This document shows positions 46,830 to 55,444 of a stretch of DNA of 64,000 bases, one piece after another. The notes beneath the pieces are model-generated. The model did no database searches. It saw nothing but the letters and a program-made list of their open reading frames with translations, and was not told the origin of the DNA. How positions within the stretch are numbered: the first letter of the stretch is position 1; every line of letters starts with the position of its first letter. Source of the DNA: Haloferax gibbonsii ATCC 33959 (GTDB lineage Archaea; Halobacteriota; Halobacteria; Halobacteriales; Haloferacaceae); the NCBI RefSeq assembly GCF_000336775.1, contig NZ_AOLJ01000019.1, forward strand, positions 40,565-104,564. The letters run 5' to 3'. The position numbers were made by a program, and so were the translations under genes.

Positions 46830-47639
46830 ATGAAGGGGGAAGACAACGCAACCCACAGTATCAGACGGAGAACGTACCTCGGTATCGCGGCCAGCGCGGG
46901 GCTCGCCGGTCTCGCCGGCTGTAGTTCCGGAACGACCGCGAGCGCCGCGCGGGCACCGCCGAAGGTTCCGAAGGGGGCGCTCAAAGCCGGCGGCTGGGAG
47001 TACATCGGGGGACACTCCCTCGACCCGGCGTTCGAGCGGTCGGTCGGCCCGGCGAGCGTCTCCGCGGCGTTCGAGACGGTCGTGTACGAAGACATGGGCC
47101 TCTCGGAGACGCTGAAAGAGAAGACGCTCGGGCAGGCAGAGGGGCAGTTCTCGCTGTTCTTCGCGACGCGCGTGACGCTCGACCCGGGCCTGTCGAACCT
47201 CCCGGAGACGGTCCGCGGAACGGTCGTCGACTTGGTCGAGAAGCACGCGCGGAAACACTACGAGACGCAGTTATCGGACGTTGGCGTCACGGACATCGAA
47301 CAGACCGACACCCGGTCGACGACGGTCGATACCGGCGATTCGGCGCGCGTTACCGACTACGGGGCGACGATTTCCTTCGACACGATTACGTTCCCGTTCA
47401 CGGACGAAAAGGAGTTCACAATCGAAGGACAGGAGTTCGACGTCAGCGGGATGCTGGCCGTCTGGGAGCACGACGGGACGATTCTCGTCGCGGGTGGCGC
47501 ACACCCCGGCGAGAACATCGAACTCAGCGTGACCAAGGAGCCGACCGAGGCCATCGAGGTCTCGGTCGACATCGACCTCGGACTCACGCCGGACGCCTAC
47601 CGAGACGAGCTTCGCTCGCTCGTCAAGGGCGTCGAATAA
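46830..47639 (+). CDS. Tat lipoprotein, DUF6517 family
   Basis: A 269-residue exported protein. The signal contains IRRRTYLGIAASAGLAGL with lipobox LAGC. The body has ETVVYEDMGLSETLKEKTLG and WEHDGTILVAGGAHPGEN and repeats of beta strands, matching what I recall of DUF6517. A TATA-like ctatttg lies about 30-35 nt upstream of the ATG. It is placed before the translation/transcription cluster but with its own promoter. Confidence 0.8.
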   Translation: MKGEDNATHSIRRRTYLGIAASAGLAGLAGCSSGTTASAARAPPKVPKGALKAGGWEYIGGHSLDPAFERSVGPASVSAAFETVVYEDMGLSETLKEKTLGQAEGQFSLFFATRVTLDPGLSNLPETVRGTVVDLVEKHARKHYETQLSDVGVTDIEQTDTRSTTVDTGDSARVTDYGATISFDTITFPFTDEKEFTIEGQEFDVSGMLAVWEHDGTILVAGGAHPGENIELSVTKEPTEAIEVSVDIDLGLTPDAYRDELRSLVKGVE

Positions 47640-47867
47640 CCGACGGATTCCGGAGCCGATAGCCGTTCGAGGGGTTACTCGAATCGGTCTACGAACCGTC
47701 GTGCTGGGGGGCACGACTAACCATTTTTCGAGGCATCGCCGGGAGCGGGAGACGCCGCTGAATCGCCGCGCGCGGTGTGTGACCGCCCGACGTAGCCACA
47801 GCAGACCCGGTCCGAGAACAGCACCTTTATCAGTCGTTCGGAGCCAAGTTCACGCAAGATTACTCTC

Positions 47868-47873
47868 AGGAGG
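47868..47873 (+). promoter_or_regulatory. Shine-Dalgarno AGGAGG before aIF2-gamma
   Basis: AGGAGG lies 3 nt before ATG 47877 and 6 nt before GTG 47880. The spacing would favour the GTG, which gives the short start [10 protein letters not shown]; both are possible. Confidence 0.55.
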
Positions 47874-47876
47874 TCA

Positions 47877-49112
47877 ATGGTGACGAAAAACCCACAACAA
47901 CCGGAGGTGAACATCGGACTCGTCGGTCACGTCGACCACGGAAAGACGACGCTCGTTCAAGCGTTGTCCGGCTCGTGGACGGACCAGCACTCGGAGGAGA
48001 TGAAGCGCGGAATCTCCATCCGACTCGGGTATGCCGACGCGACGTTCCGTCAGATTCCCGGCGTTGACGCGCCGGAGTGTTACACGGTCGAAGAGGAGAC
48101 CGAAGACGGCGAAGAGACCGAAGTGCGCCGCACCGTCTCGTTCGTCGACGCGCCCGGCCACGAGACGCTCATGGCGACCATGCTCTCTGGTGCCGCCATC
48201 ATGGACGGCGCCATCCTGCTCGTGAGCGCGACCGAGGACGTGCCGCAGGCCCAGACGGCGGAGCACCTGATGGCGCTCGATATCATCGGCATCGAGAACA
48301 TCGTCATCGCGCAGAACAAGGTCGACCTCGTCGACCGCGAGCGCGCTCTCGACAACTACGAACAGATCAAGGAGTTCGTGGAGGGAACGGTGGCCGAAGA
48401 CGCGCCCATCGTCCCCATCAGCGCCCAGCAGGAGGTCAACCTCGACCTCCTCATCGAGGCCATCGAGGAGGAGATTCCGACGCCCGACCGCGACGAGACC
48501 GAAGACAGCCGGATGTTCGTCGCGCGCAGCTTCGACATCAACCGCCCGGGGACGACCTGGGACGGCCTCATGGGCGGTGTCATCGGCGGCAGCGTCGTCG
48601 CCGGCAAGCTCGAGGAGGGCGACGAACTCGAACTCCGCCCCGGCCGCGAAGTCGACGAGGAGGGCCAGACCGAATGGCGCTCCATCACGACCGAGGTCCG
48701 CTCGCTGCAGGCGGGCGGCAACATGGTCGACGAAGTCCGGCCCGGCGGCCTCTGCGGCGTCGGGACCGGTCTCGACCCGAGCTTCACGAAGGGCGACGCG
48801 CTCGCGGGACAGGTCGCCGGCGAGCCCGGCACGCTCCCGCCGACGCGCGAGCAGTTCACCATGGACGTCGAACTGCTCGACCGCGTCGTCGGCGGCGAGG
48901 AAGACGAGGGTATCGACGAGATATCCACCGGCGAGCCCCTGATGCTCACCGTCGGCACCGCGACGACCGTCGGCGCGGTGACGAGCGCGCGAAGCGGCGA
49001 GGCGGAAGTCTCGCTCAAGCGCCCCGTCTGCGCCGCCGAAGGCGCGAAGATAGCCATCAACCGCCGCGTGGGCGCCCGCTGGCGGCTCATCGGTATCGGG
49101 ACGCTCAAGTGA
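47877..49112 (+). CDS. Translation initiation factor aIF2 gamma subunit
   Basis: A 411-residue GTPase that delivers initiator tRNA to the 30S subunit. The G-domain has [30 protein letters not shown] and [10 protein letters not shown]; two beta-barrel domains follow, ending with [17 protein letters not shown]. It is the first gene of a conserved archaeal cluster running to kae1-bud32. An AGGAGG site and a TATA-like ctttatc (~47828) are upstream, so this mRNA has a leader. Confidence 0.97.
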   Translation: MVTKNPQQPEVNIGLVGHVDHGKTTLVQALSGSWTDQHSEEMKRGISIRLGYADATFRQIPGVDAPECYTVEEETEDGEETEVRRTVSFVDAPGHETLMATMLSGAAIMDGAILLVSATEDVPQAQTAEHLMALDIIGIENIVIAQNKVDLVDRERALDNYEQIKEFVEGTVAEDAPIVPISAQQEVNLDLLIEAIEEEIPTPDRDETEDSRMFVARSFDINRPGTTWDGLMGGVIGGSVVAGKLEEGDELELRPGREVDEEGQTEWRSITTEVRSLQAGGNMVDEVRPGGLCGVGTGLDPSFTKGDALAGQVAGEPGTLPPTREQFTMDVELLDRVVGGEEDEGIDEISTGEPLMLTVGTATTVGAVTSARSGEAEVSLKRPVCAAEGAKIAINRRVGARWRLIGIGTLK

Positions 49113-49113
49113 C

Positions 49114-49503
49114 GTGACCGCCACCGTAGTCGTCATGGACACGAACGCGCTCATGATGCCGGTCGAACTCGACGTTCGCGTGTTCGACGAACTCGACCGG
49201 CTGCTCGCGGCCGACGCGGACCTCGTGGTCCCCACGGCCGTCCTCGACGAGCTGGAGAAGCTCTCGTCGGGCGGCGGGACCGAAGGCGTCGCGGCGAGCG
49301 TGGGCGCGGACCTGGCGACCCGGTGCCGGGCGGTCGAAACCGAGGAATCGTACGCCGACGACGCGGTCGTCGAACTCGCCGAATCGGGCGAGGTCGACTA
49401 CGTCGTCACGAACGACAAGCCCCTCCGTGACCGGGTGCTCGACTGCGGGATTCCCGTCGTCGGCATCCGGGGGCACGCCACGCTGGCAATCACGGAACCT
49501 TAA
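49114..49503 (+). CDS. PIN-domain protein (Fcf1/Utp24-like)
   Basis: A 129-residue PIN-like nuclease fold. The N-terminal VVVMDTNALMMP holds Asp9; the second acidic set is in VLDELEKL, and VVTNDKPLRDRV gives the third. It starts with GTG one base after the aIF2-gamma stop. In archaea this gene is part of the conserved aIF2-gamma to rpoE cluster and is thought to be an RNA nuclease for ribosome maturation; no substrate is shown here. Confidence 0.87.
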   Translation: MTATVVVMDTNALMMPVELDVRVFDELDRLLAADADLVVPTAVLDELEKLSSGGGTEGVAASVGADLATRCRAVETEESYADDAVVELAESGEVDYVVTNDKPLRDRVLDCGIPVVGIRGHATLAITEP

Positions 49504-49510
49504 CGAAACT

Positions 49511-50083
49511 ATGTACAAACGGGTACGACTCAAAGATACAGTCGAAGTCCCACCCCGACACCTGGGCGACGTGACGCCCGAGCGGGTCAAGCGACTGTTG
49601 CAGGACAAGTTGGAAGGACGGATGGACGAGGACGTGGGGAGCGTCGTGAGCGTCGTGAACGTCAACGACATCGGCGAGGGCACCGTGCTGCCCAACCGCC
49701 CCGGCGTCTACTACGAGGCCGATTTCGACGCCATCACCTACGACCCCGACATGCAGGAGGTCGTCGACGGCATCGTGGTCGAAGTCGTCGAGTTCGGTGC
49801 CTTCGTCGGCATCGGGCCGGTCGACGGGCTGCTCCACGTCTCGCAGATATCCGACGAATACCTCGCCTACGACGGCGAGAACCAACAGCTCGCGTCGACC
49901 GAGTCCAACCAGACGCTCGCCGTCGACGACGAGGTTCGCGCACGCATCGTCACCAAGAGCATCGACGAGCGCAACCCGCGCGACTCGAAGATCGGCCTCA
50001 CGGCCAAACAGCCGGGGCTCGGCAAGCACGGCTGGCTCGAATCGAAGCGCCAGCAGAGCGAGGCCTCGGCGGAGGGTAACTGA
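49511..50083 (+). CDS. rpoE1: DNA-directed RNA polymerase subunit E' (Rpo7)
   Basis: A 190-residue stalk subunit. The N-terminal RNP-like half has YKRVRLKDTVEVPPRHLG and VSVVNVNDIGEG; the C-terminal half is an S1-type domain (GIVVEVVEFGAFVGIGPVDG, then HVSQISDEY). It binds Rpo4 to form the RNA-exit stalk. It overlaps the spt4 start by one base (TGATG). Confidence 0.96.
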   Translation: MYKRVRLKDTVEVPPRHLGDVTPERVKRLLQDKLEGRMDEDVGSVVSVVNVNDIGEGTVLPNRPGVYYEADFDAITYDPDMQEVVDGIVVEVVEFGAFVGIGPVDGLLHVSQISDEYLAYDGENQQLASTESNQTLAVDDEVRARIVTKSIDERNPRDSKIGLTAKQPGLGKHGWLESKRQQSEASAEGN

Positions 50084-50280
50084 TGGCGAAGCCCCGTCTC
50101 GCCTGCCGCGAGTGCCACTTCGTCAACGACCCGGACAAACAGACGTGCGAGAACTGCGGGTCGAGCAGTCTCACCGAGGACTGGGCGGGTTACGTCGTCA
50201 TCACCCACCCCGAAGACAGCGAAATCGCCACCGAGATGAACGTCACCGAACCCGGCGGCTACGCGCTTAAGGTCCGCTGA
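50083..50280 (+). CDS. spt4: Transcription elongation factor Spt4 (RpoE'')
   Basis: A 65-residue zinc-ribbon protein: CRECHFV and CENCGSSSL bind zinc, followed by DWAGYVVITHPEDSEIA. It pairs with Spt5 to make the RNA polymerase processive. Its ATG overlaps the rpoE1 stop. The usual size of archaeal Spt4 is ~60 residues. Confidence 0.95.
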   Translation: MAKPRLACRECHFVNDPDKQTCENCGSSSLTEDWAGYVVITHPEDSEIATEMNVTEPGGYALKVR

Positions 50281-50282
50281 GC

Positions 50283-50822
50283 ATGCTCACCCTGCCGACG
50301 GCGCTTCGGGCGGCGTTCAAAGAGCCGTTCGGCCCGGTGTACACCGAGGCCGACGAGCTCCTCGCAGACGCATCCAGCGAGGACGCGGACGCGCCGCTCG
50401 TCGCCGTCGGCGACGTCGTCACCTTCCACCTCCGCCGCGCCGGTCGCCCGCCGGACGTGGCAGTCATCGACGGCAAGACGAAGCGCGAGGCCGTCGGCGA
50501 GGAGATTCGCCGGGCGGTCGAGACCGGCCGTCTCGTCGAGGTCGAAAACGAACCGGGAACCGTCTCCGTCGACCTCGTGGCCGCGCTCGTGACTGCGCTC
50601 GACGCCGACGAGCCGACGACGCTCCTCGTCGAGGGCGAAGAGGACCTCGCCACGCTCCCGGCGGTGCTCGCCGCGCCCGTCGGCTCGACCGTCGTCTACG
50701 GCCAGCCCGACGAGGGAATGGTCCGCGTGACCGTCACCGACGCGGCCAAGACCGAGATGCGGGACCTCCTCGCGCAGTTCGACGGCGACTTCGACGCCGT
50801 GGTCGCGCCCATCGACGCCTGA
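50283..50822 (+). CDS. GTP-dependent dephospho-CoA kinase (DUF359)
   Basis: A 179-residue DUF359 enzyme, the archaeal GTP-dependent kinase that completes CoA by phosphorylating dephospho-CoA. The features are DVVTFHLRRAGRPPDVAVID (start of the conserved core), DGKTKREAVG, VENEPGTVSVDLVAAL, LVEGEEDLATLPAVL and YGQPDEGMV. It begins 2 nt after spt4 and precedes rps24e, the standard archaeal order. Confidence 0.92.
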   Translation: MLTLPTALRAAFKEPFGPVYTEADELLADASSEDADAPLVAVGDVVTFHLRRAGRPPDVAVIDGKTKREAVGEEIRRAVETGRLVEVENEPGTVSVDLVAALVTALDADEPTTLLVEGEEDLATLPAVLAAPVGSTVVYGQPDEGMVRVTVTDAAKTEMRDLLAQFDGDFDAVVAPIDA

Positions 50823-50890
50823 GACGCGGGCGCGCTCGTCCCTTCGAAATCCTTTTACTTGCTTCGGGGGGAATTACTGGTAACTGAACC

Positions 50891-51196
50891 ATGGATATCG
50901 AAATCATCTCCGAGGAGGAGAACCCCATGTTGCACCGGACGGACGTTCGATTCGAGATCGTCCACGAGGAAGCGACGCCCTCGCGTCTGTCGGTTCGCGA
51001 CTCGCTCGCGGCCAAGCTGAACAAGGACTCCGACGAGGTCGTCGTCCACGAGCTCGACACGAAGTTCGGCATGCGCAAGACCGCGGGCTACGCGAAGGTC
51101 TACGAGAGCCCCGAGTTCGCGCGCGACGTCGAGCAGGAGCACATGCTCGAGCGCAACAAGATCACCGACGCCGAAGTCGAAGCCGAAGAGGCGTAG
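50891..51196 (+). CDS. rps24e: 30S ribosomal protein S24e
   Basis: A 101-residue ribosomal protein. It shows MLHRTDVRFEIVHEEATPSR, RDSLAAKLNKDSDEVVVHEL and TKFGMRKTAGYAKVYES, the S24e core. A separate TATA-like ttttact lies at ~50851-50857, suggesting its own promoter within the cluster. The gene for S27ae, often located next to it in archaea, is not present before kae1. Confidence 0.96.
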   Translation: MDIEIISEEENPMLHRTDVRFEIVHEEATPSRLSVRDSLAAKLNKDSDEVVVHELDTKFGMRKTAGYAKVYESPEFARDVEQEHMLERNKITDAEVEAEEA

Positions 51197-51229
51197 TCCC
51201 GGCTTCGAACCGCCGTTTCTTCACACTCG

Positions 51230-52888
51230 ATGCGCATTCTCGGAATCGAAGGTACAGCGTGGGCCGCGAGCGCCGCGGTTTTCGAGACCGACGACCCCGA
51301 CGCGCTCCGCTCCGGAACCGGGCGGACGCCGGACCCCTCGGCCGACCACGTCTTCATCGAATCTGACCCGTACCAGCCCGACAGCGGCGGCATCCACCCG
51401 CGAGAGGCCGCAGAGCACATGGGGACCGCCATCCCCGAGGTCGTCGAGACCGCACTGGCGCACGCCGCGGAGCGACACGACGGCGACGGTCCCGTCGTCG
51501 ACGGCGTCGCCTTCTCCCGCGGCCCCGGGCTCGGCCCGTGTCTCCGCATCGTCGGCACCGCGGCGCGCTCGGTCGCCCAGACGCTCGACGTGCCGTTGCT
51601 CGGCGTCAACCACATGGTCGCGCACCTCGAAATCGGCCGCTACCAGTCCGGCTTCGACTCGCCGGTCTGTCTGAACGCCTCGGGCGCGAACGCCCACCTC
51701 TTGGGCTATCACAACGGCCGCTACCGCGTCCTCGGCGAGACGATGGACACCGGCGTCGGCAACGCCATCGACAAGTTCACCCGCCACGTCGGCTGGACCC
51801 ACCCCGGCGGCCCGAAAGTCGAAGAGGCCGCGAAGGACGGCGAGTACGTCGAACTGCCATATGTCGTCAAAGGAATGGACTTCTCGTTTTCCGGCATCAT
51901 GAGCGCCGCGAAGGACGAGGCGGACGCGGGCACGCCCGTCCCCGACATCTGCGCCGGCCTGCAGGAGACCATCTTCGCCATGCTCACCGAGGTGGCCGAG
52001 CGCGCCCTGTCGCTGACGGGGACGGACGAACTCGTCCTCGGCGGCGGCGTGGGCCAGAACGCCCGCCTGCGCGAGATGCTCGCCGAGATGTGCGACCAGC
52101 GCGGCGCGAAGTTCCACGCGCCCGAGCCGCGGTTCCTTCGCGACAACGCCGGCATGATAGCCGTGCTCGGCGCGCGGATGCTCGCCGCGGGCGACACGCT
52201 CGCGGTCGAGAAATCCACCGTGGACCCGAACTTCCGTCCCGACCAGGTCGACGTGACGTGGCGCGGCGCGGACGAGTCGGTCGCGCGCGCCTACACCGAC
52301 GACGGCGCGATTCGCGGGGCCGAGGCGACCGTCGACATCGGCTCCGAGGAGGTCGTCAAGCGGCGCGTCCCGAAGACGTACCGCCACCCGGAACTGGACG
52401 ACAAACTCCGCCGCGAGCGGACGAAAGCCGAGTCGCGGCTGACGAGCGACGCCCGGCGCGCCGGCGTCCGGACGCCCGTCGTCCGCGACGTGGACCCCGT
52501 CGACGGCGTTATCACGTTCCAGCGGGTCGGCGACGCGGACCTCGCGGAGCGACTCGACCCCGAGGCCGTCCGCGTCGTCGGCGAGTACCTCGCGCGCCTC
52601 CACGAGGCGGGTATCGTCCACGGCGACCCGACGACGCGGAACGTTCGGGTCGGAACCGGACCGGACGGCGAACCGCGCGTGTACCTCATCGACTTCGGCC
52701 TCGGCTTCCACACGGGTCACGTCGAGGACCACGCGATGGACCTCCACGTCTTCGCCCAGAGCGTCGAGGGGACCGCCGACGACGCCGAACCCCTCCTCGA
52801 CGCGCTCGAAGCGGGCTACGAGGCCGTCGGCTCCGAGGAGGTCATCGCCCGGTTGCGAGAGGTCGAATCCCGCGGTCGGTACCGGTAG
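51230..52888 (+). CDS. kae1-bud32: Bifunctional Kae1-Bud32 (tRNA t6A synthesis and atypical kinase)
   Basis: A 552-residue fusion, subunits of KEOPS that place threonylcarbamoyl on A37 of tRNA. Kae1 (~1-325) has the metal site NHMVAHLEIG, FSFSGIMSAAK and GGGVGQNARL. Bud32 (~340-552) has VVKRRVPKTYRHPELD, the catalytic loop VHGDPTTRNV (HGDLTTSN in many others) and IDFGLGF. The fusion is found in several archaea including Haloferax. The start is ATG 51230, 33 nt after rps24e. Confidence 0.97.
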   Translation: MRILGIEGTAWAASAAVFETDDPDALRSGTGRTPDPSADHVFIESDPYQPDSGGIHPREAAEHMGTAIPEVVETALAHAAERHDGDGPVVDGVAFSRGPGLGPCLRIVGTAARSVAQTLDVPLLGVNHMVAHLEIGRYQSGFDSPVCLNASGANAHLLGYHNGRYRVLGETMDTGVGNAIDKFTRHVGWTHPGGPKVEEAAKDGEYVELPYVVKGMDFSFSGIMSAAKDEADAGTPVPDICAGLQETIFAMLTEVAERALSLTGTDELVLGGGVGQNARLREMLAEMCDQRGAKFHAPEPRFLRDNAGMIAVLGARMLAAGDTLAVEKSTVDPNFRPDQVDVTWRGADESVARAYTDDGAIRGAEATVDIGSEEVVKRRVPKTYRHPELDDKLRRERTKAESRLTSDARRAGVRTPVVRDVDPVDGVITFQRVGDADLAERLDPEAVRVVGEYLARLHEAGIVHGDPTTRNVRVGTGPDGEPRVYLIDFGLGFHTGHVEDHAMDLHVFAQSVEGTADDAEPLLDALEAGYEAVGSEEVIARLREVESRGRYR

Positions 52889-52953
52889 GTCGCCGCGGCC
52901 GAACTCGTCGGAAGGCCAAAACGATTTATCCCGAGCCGGCGTATTCGTCTCAC

Positions 52954-53232
52954 ATGGCAGACAAACCGCAGCGCGGAACGCTTTTCGGCATCCCGTACAA
53001 CTTCGAGCGCCCGAGCGCCGGCCGACTGCTCTCGTCGTACTGGCAGCCCGGTAAGGGCATGCTGGTCGAGAAGCCCTTCGGTATCGGCTACACCCTGAAC
53101 CTCGCGAGCTGGCGGTCGTGGGTCGTCCTCCTCGTCGCCGGCGGCCTGCTCTGGAACGAGCGCCAGAAGGCGGAGGAGTCCGAAGAAGAGGCCGAGGCCG
53201 ACGACGGCCCCGTCGAAGTCATCGTCGACTGA
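52954..53232 (+). CDS. DUF5808 family small membrane protein
   Basis: A 92-residue protein. The soluble part contains GTLFGIPYNFERPSAGRLLS and SYWQPGKGMLVEKPFGIGYT, the DUF5808 signature; one hydrophobic helix (WVVLLVAGGLLW) follows and the end is acidic (EESEEEAEADDG). It has a TATA-like gatttatc ~30 nt upstream. No function is known to me. Confidence 0.83.
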   Translation: MADKPQRGTLFGIPYNFERPSAGRLLSSYWQPGKGMLVEKPFGIGYTLNLASWRSWVVLLVAGGLLWNERQKAEESEEEAEADDGPVEVIVD

Positions 53233-53286
53233 GGCGAAGCGACCGACACCGACGACTTTTCCACGTCCGCCCGCGGAGGGGCGGGC

Positions 53287-53919
53287 ATGCTCCGATACGT
53301 CACCACGAACGCGGGGAAGGTCCGCGAGGCGCTCTCGTACCTCGACGACGACGTGACCCAACTCGACTTCGACTACACCGAGGTACAGGCGTCCGAACTC
53401 GGCCCCATCGCGGCACACGGCGCGCGCGAGGCCTACCGCTACGCCGACGAACCGGTGCTCGTGGACGACGCCGGCCTCTTTATCGACGGCTTCGAGGGCT
53501 TCCCCGGCCCGTACTCCTCGTACGTCGAGGACACCCTCGGCGTCGAGGCAGTCCACCGACTGGCCGCGGCCGAACTCGACGAGCCCCGTCGGGCCTCGTT
53601 CCGCTGCGTCCTCGCGTACTGCGACGGCGAGGCCTTCGAGGCGAGTCCGGACCCGATAGACCGCGACGACCGGACCGTGGCGGCCGCCCGCGGCGCGGAA
53701 CAAGACGCGGAGGAGACGGAGGCGCTCCCGGTGAAGCTCTTTACGGGGAGCGTCAACGGTCGCATCGTCCCGCCGCGCGGCGAGGGGGGCTTCGGCTACG
53801 ACCCCATCTTCGAACACGACGGCGCGACGTTCGCGGAGCTGAGCGCCGAGGAGAAGAACGGTATCTCCCACCGCGGGCGGGCGTTAGCGAAGTTCGCGAC
53901 GTGGTACGCCGAGCGATAG
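53287..53919 (+). CDS. rdgB: XTP/dITP pyrophosphatase (RdgB/HAM1 family)
   Basis: A 210-residue enzyme that hydrolyses inosine/xanthosine triphosphates, cleaning the nucleotide pool. Start MLRYVTTNAGKVREAL is the TNN-K motif (TTNAGK). Other hallmarks are VLVDDAGLFIDGFEGFPGPY, GEGGFGYDPIF and EKNGISHRGRAL. A ~15-residue insert (RGAEQDAEETEALP) in the middle is unusual for the family. The C-terminal codons merge with a repeat element. Confidence 0.92.
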   Translation: MLRYVTTNAGKVREALSYLDDDVTQLDFDYTEVQASELGPIAAHGAREAYRYADEPVLVDDAGLFIDGFEGFPGPYSSYVEDTLGVEAVHRLAAAELDEPRRASFRCVLAYCDGEAFEASPDPIDRDDRTVAAARGAEQDAEETEALPVKLFTGSVNGRIVPPRGEGGFGYDPIFEHDGATFAELSAEEKNGISHRGRALAKFATWYAER

Positions 53920-53931
53920 CGAGGAGTTCGT

Positions 53932-54039
53932 CGAAAATCTTCGATTTTCGGAAGTTTGCTGAGCGAACGGAGTGAGCGAAGCAAACGTCGTCGGGCGCGA
54001 AGCGTCCGACGGAAGTTCGCCGAGCGGTAGCGAGGCGAA
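53932..54039. repeat. Cluster of four consecutive stem-loops with GAGCG-type motifs
   Basis: CGAAAATC-TTC-GATTTTCG (53932-53950), GTTTGCT...AGCAAAC (53954-53986, enclosing GAGCGAACGGAGTGAGCG), GTCGGGCGC-GAA-GCGTCCGAC (53990-54010, one G-U) and TTCGCC...GGCGAA (54016-54039, enclosing GAGCGGTAGCGA). The gagcg-n-agcgag theme recurs at the rdgB end and near 35.5-35.6 kb. Confidence 0.75.
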
Positions 54040-54127
54040 TCTCGTCTGGCGAACCGAGCGAACGGGAGCCGTCGCCGACCACCCCACCGACCGCTACGTT
54101 TACTTCGCCGGCGCAACCCCGAACCGC

Positions 54128-54535
54128 ATGGACCCGAGCGACTTCTTCGAGGGCGGGACCGTCACCGTCTCGGCGGCGACCTACGCGGTCGTCAAGGCCG
54201 AGCGGGGCGACCCGGACGCCTTCGCGACGATTCGAGACGAGAACGAGACGACGGTCGTCGTCGAAGAGGGGCGCGTCGACGAGGCGACCGCCGTCGAAGT
54301 CGAGCGGGGCTGGAAGCGGCTCACCTTCGAGATGGTCCTGCCGTTCGAACTCGTCGGCTTTCTGGCGCAGGTGGCGGGCGCGCTCGCCGAGGAGGACATC
54401 TCGATATTCGCGCTGTCGGCGTACTCGACCGACCACGTGCTCGTCCGGGAGGACGACGCGGCGGCGGCCGCGACGAAACTCGAATCGCTCGGCTGTACCG
54501 TCGAGCGCGCCGGGAGCGCTGGAGACGAGAACTAA
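54128..54535 (+). CDS. ACT-domain protein
   Basis: A 135-residue protein with two ACT-like halves: VTVSAATYAVVKAERGDPDA and FEMVLPFELVGFLAQVAGAL, then EEDISIFALSAYSTDHVLVR. This matches the CASTOR/DUF2241-type ACT proteins that bind amino acids. The ATG 54128 (MDPSDFFEGG) fits the family; the frame continues upstream only through the stem-loop cluster. Ligand and target are unknown. Confidence 0.8.
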   Translation: MDPSDFFEGGTVTVSAATYAVVKAERGDPDAFATIRDENETTVVVEEGRVDEATAVEVERGWKRLTFEMVLPFELVGFLAQVAGALAEEDISIFALSAYSTDHVLVREDDAAAAATKLESLGCTVERAGSAGDEN

Positions 54536-54595
54536 CGTCAAAACTGGTTCGCGAGCAAACAGGTTGATACGTCCGGGGGTGGCACACTAGTCGTG

Positions 54596-54757
54596 ATGTT
54601 CCCCGACTGCGACGAACCCCTCCCACTCGTCACCGACCCCTCCAACGGTATCGACTGCATGCGCTCCGTCCGATTGACAGCCGGCCCTGGCCCCGCCACT
54701 CCCCACAATCGCGGGGGTTCACACTCAGGGTCGGCGAGCGCCTACGGAGACGCATGA
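54596..54757 (+). CDS. Possible short ORF, 53 aa
   Basis: ATG frame whose stop overlaps the next gene's start (ATGA at 54754-54757). It encodes MFPDCDEPLPLVTDPSNGID, then a Gly/Pro/Ser-rich tail. The first half has good codon use, the second half does not. Offered as a candidate only; it could be non-coding leader. Confidence 0.22.
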   Translation: MFPDCDEPLPLVTDPSNGIDCMRSVRLTAGPGPATPHNRGGSHSGSASAYGDA

Positions 54758-54927
54758 ACCGAGCGAACGTCGTCGCCGCCGGCGCGGCGAGCGGCTACGG
54801 CATCGCCGTCTTCGCCGCCATCGCGGTGTTCTTCGGCGACGCCTCCCGGAGCCTCGGCGTCGCCCTCGCCTTCGGTCTCGTGACCGTTCTCGCCATCTTC
54901 GCGGTGACTCGCGTCCTCAACGACTGA
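54754..54927 (+). CDS. Small membrane protein, 57 aa
   Basis: Reads MNRANVVAAGAASGYGIAVF through two helices (AVFAAIAVFFG; GVALAFGLVTVLAIFAVTRV) and ends LND. Codon use is strongly GC3-rich and typical of genes here. It is convergent with the PIN gene. No family recognised; shorter than many annotation limits. Confidence 0.68.
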   Translation: MNRANVVAAGAASGYGIAVFAAIAVFFGDASRSLGVALAFGLVTVLAIFAVTRVLND

Positions 54928-54967
54928 GCCGGCGGTTGGGCCGGCAGTCGGGGCGGGCTGCCGGCGT

Positions 54968-55444
54968 CTACGCCCGCGGGTCGCGGTCCGGGCCGGGGTA
55001 CGACCCGTCTTCGACCTCGACGTAGAGGCTCTCTGGCGCGAACAGCGTCGCGAACGCCTTCGGGTGTCGGACGCTGACGGGGAAGCGACCGCCGAGCGCC
55101 GCGCCCGCCTGCGCCGAACTGAGGCGGTCGTCGAACGTGAGGAGGTGCATCGCGCCGCCGCGGTAGGCCGACGCCAGCGCGGGGTTGTCGCCGTCCGGGT
55201 GGGAGACGAGTTCGGCCCACGGCTCGACCTTCTCGCGCCAGTCGGCCGCGAGGTCGGCGTCCGCGAGCGACGAGATGACCGCCTCGGCGTCGTCGAGGAG
55301 CGGGTCGCTGGCGACGAGCGCCGTCCACGAGTGCCGCCGGAGGTGGTCGAGCGCCGCTCTGGCGGGGCCGTCGGCGAGGAGGTCCGCCGCGAGCACGTCG
55401 GCGTCGGCGACGACCCGCGCGGGCGAGGGCTCCGACTCAGGCAT
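54968..55444 (-). CDS. PIN-like domain protein with overlapping small partner
   Basis: A 158-residue protein with PIN-fold acidic positions: Asp14/Asp16 in VVADADVLAADLL, acidic residues in DPLLDDAEAVIS, and Asp-rich NPALASAYRGGAMHLLTFDD. ATG 55444 is preferred to GTG 55450. The ORF start overlaps the end of a 32-codon ORF by 8 nt, the layout of toxin-antitoxin pairs, although many haloarchaeal PIN proteins are not toxins. Function unknown. Confidence 0.75.
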   Translation of the reverse strand: MPESEPSPARVVADADVLAADLLADGPARAALDHLRRHSWTALVASDPLLDDAEAVISSLADADLAADWREKVEPWAELVSHPDGDNPALASAYRGGAMHLLTFDDRLSSAQAGAALGGRFPVSVRHPKAFATLFAPESLYVEVEDGSYPGPDRDPRA

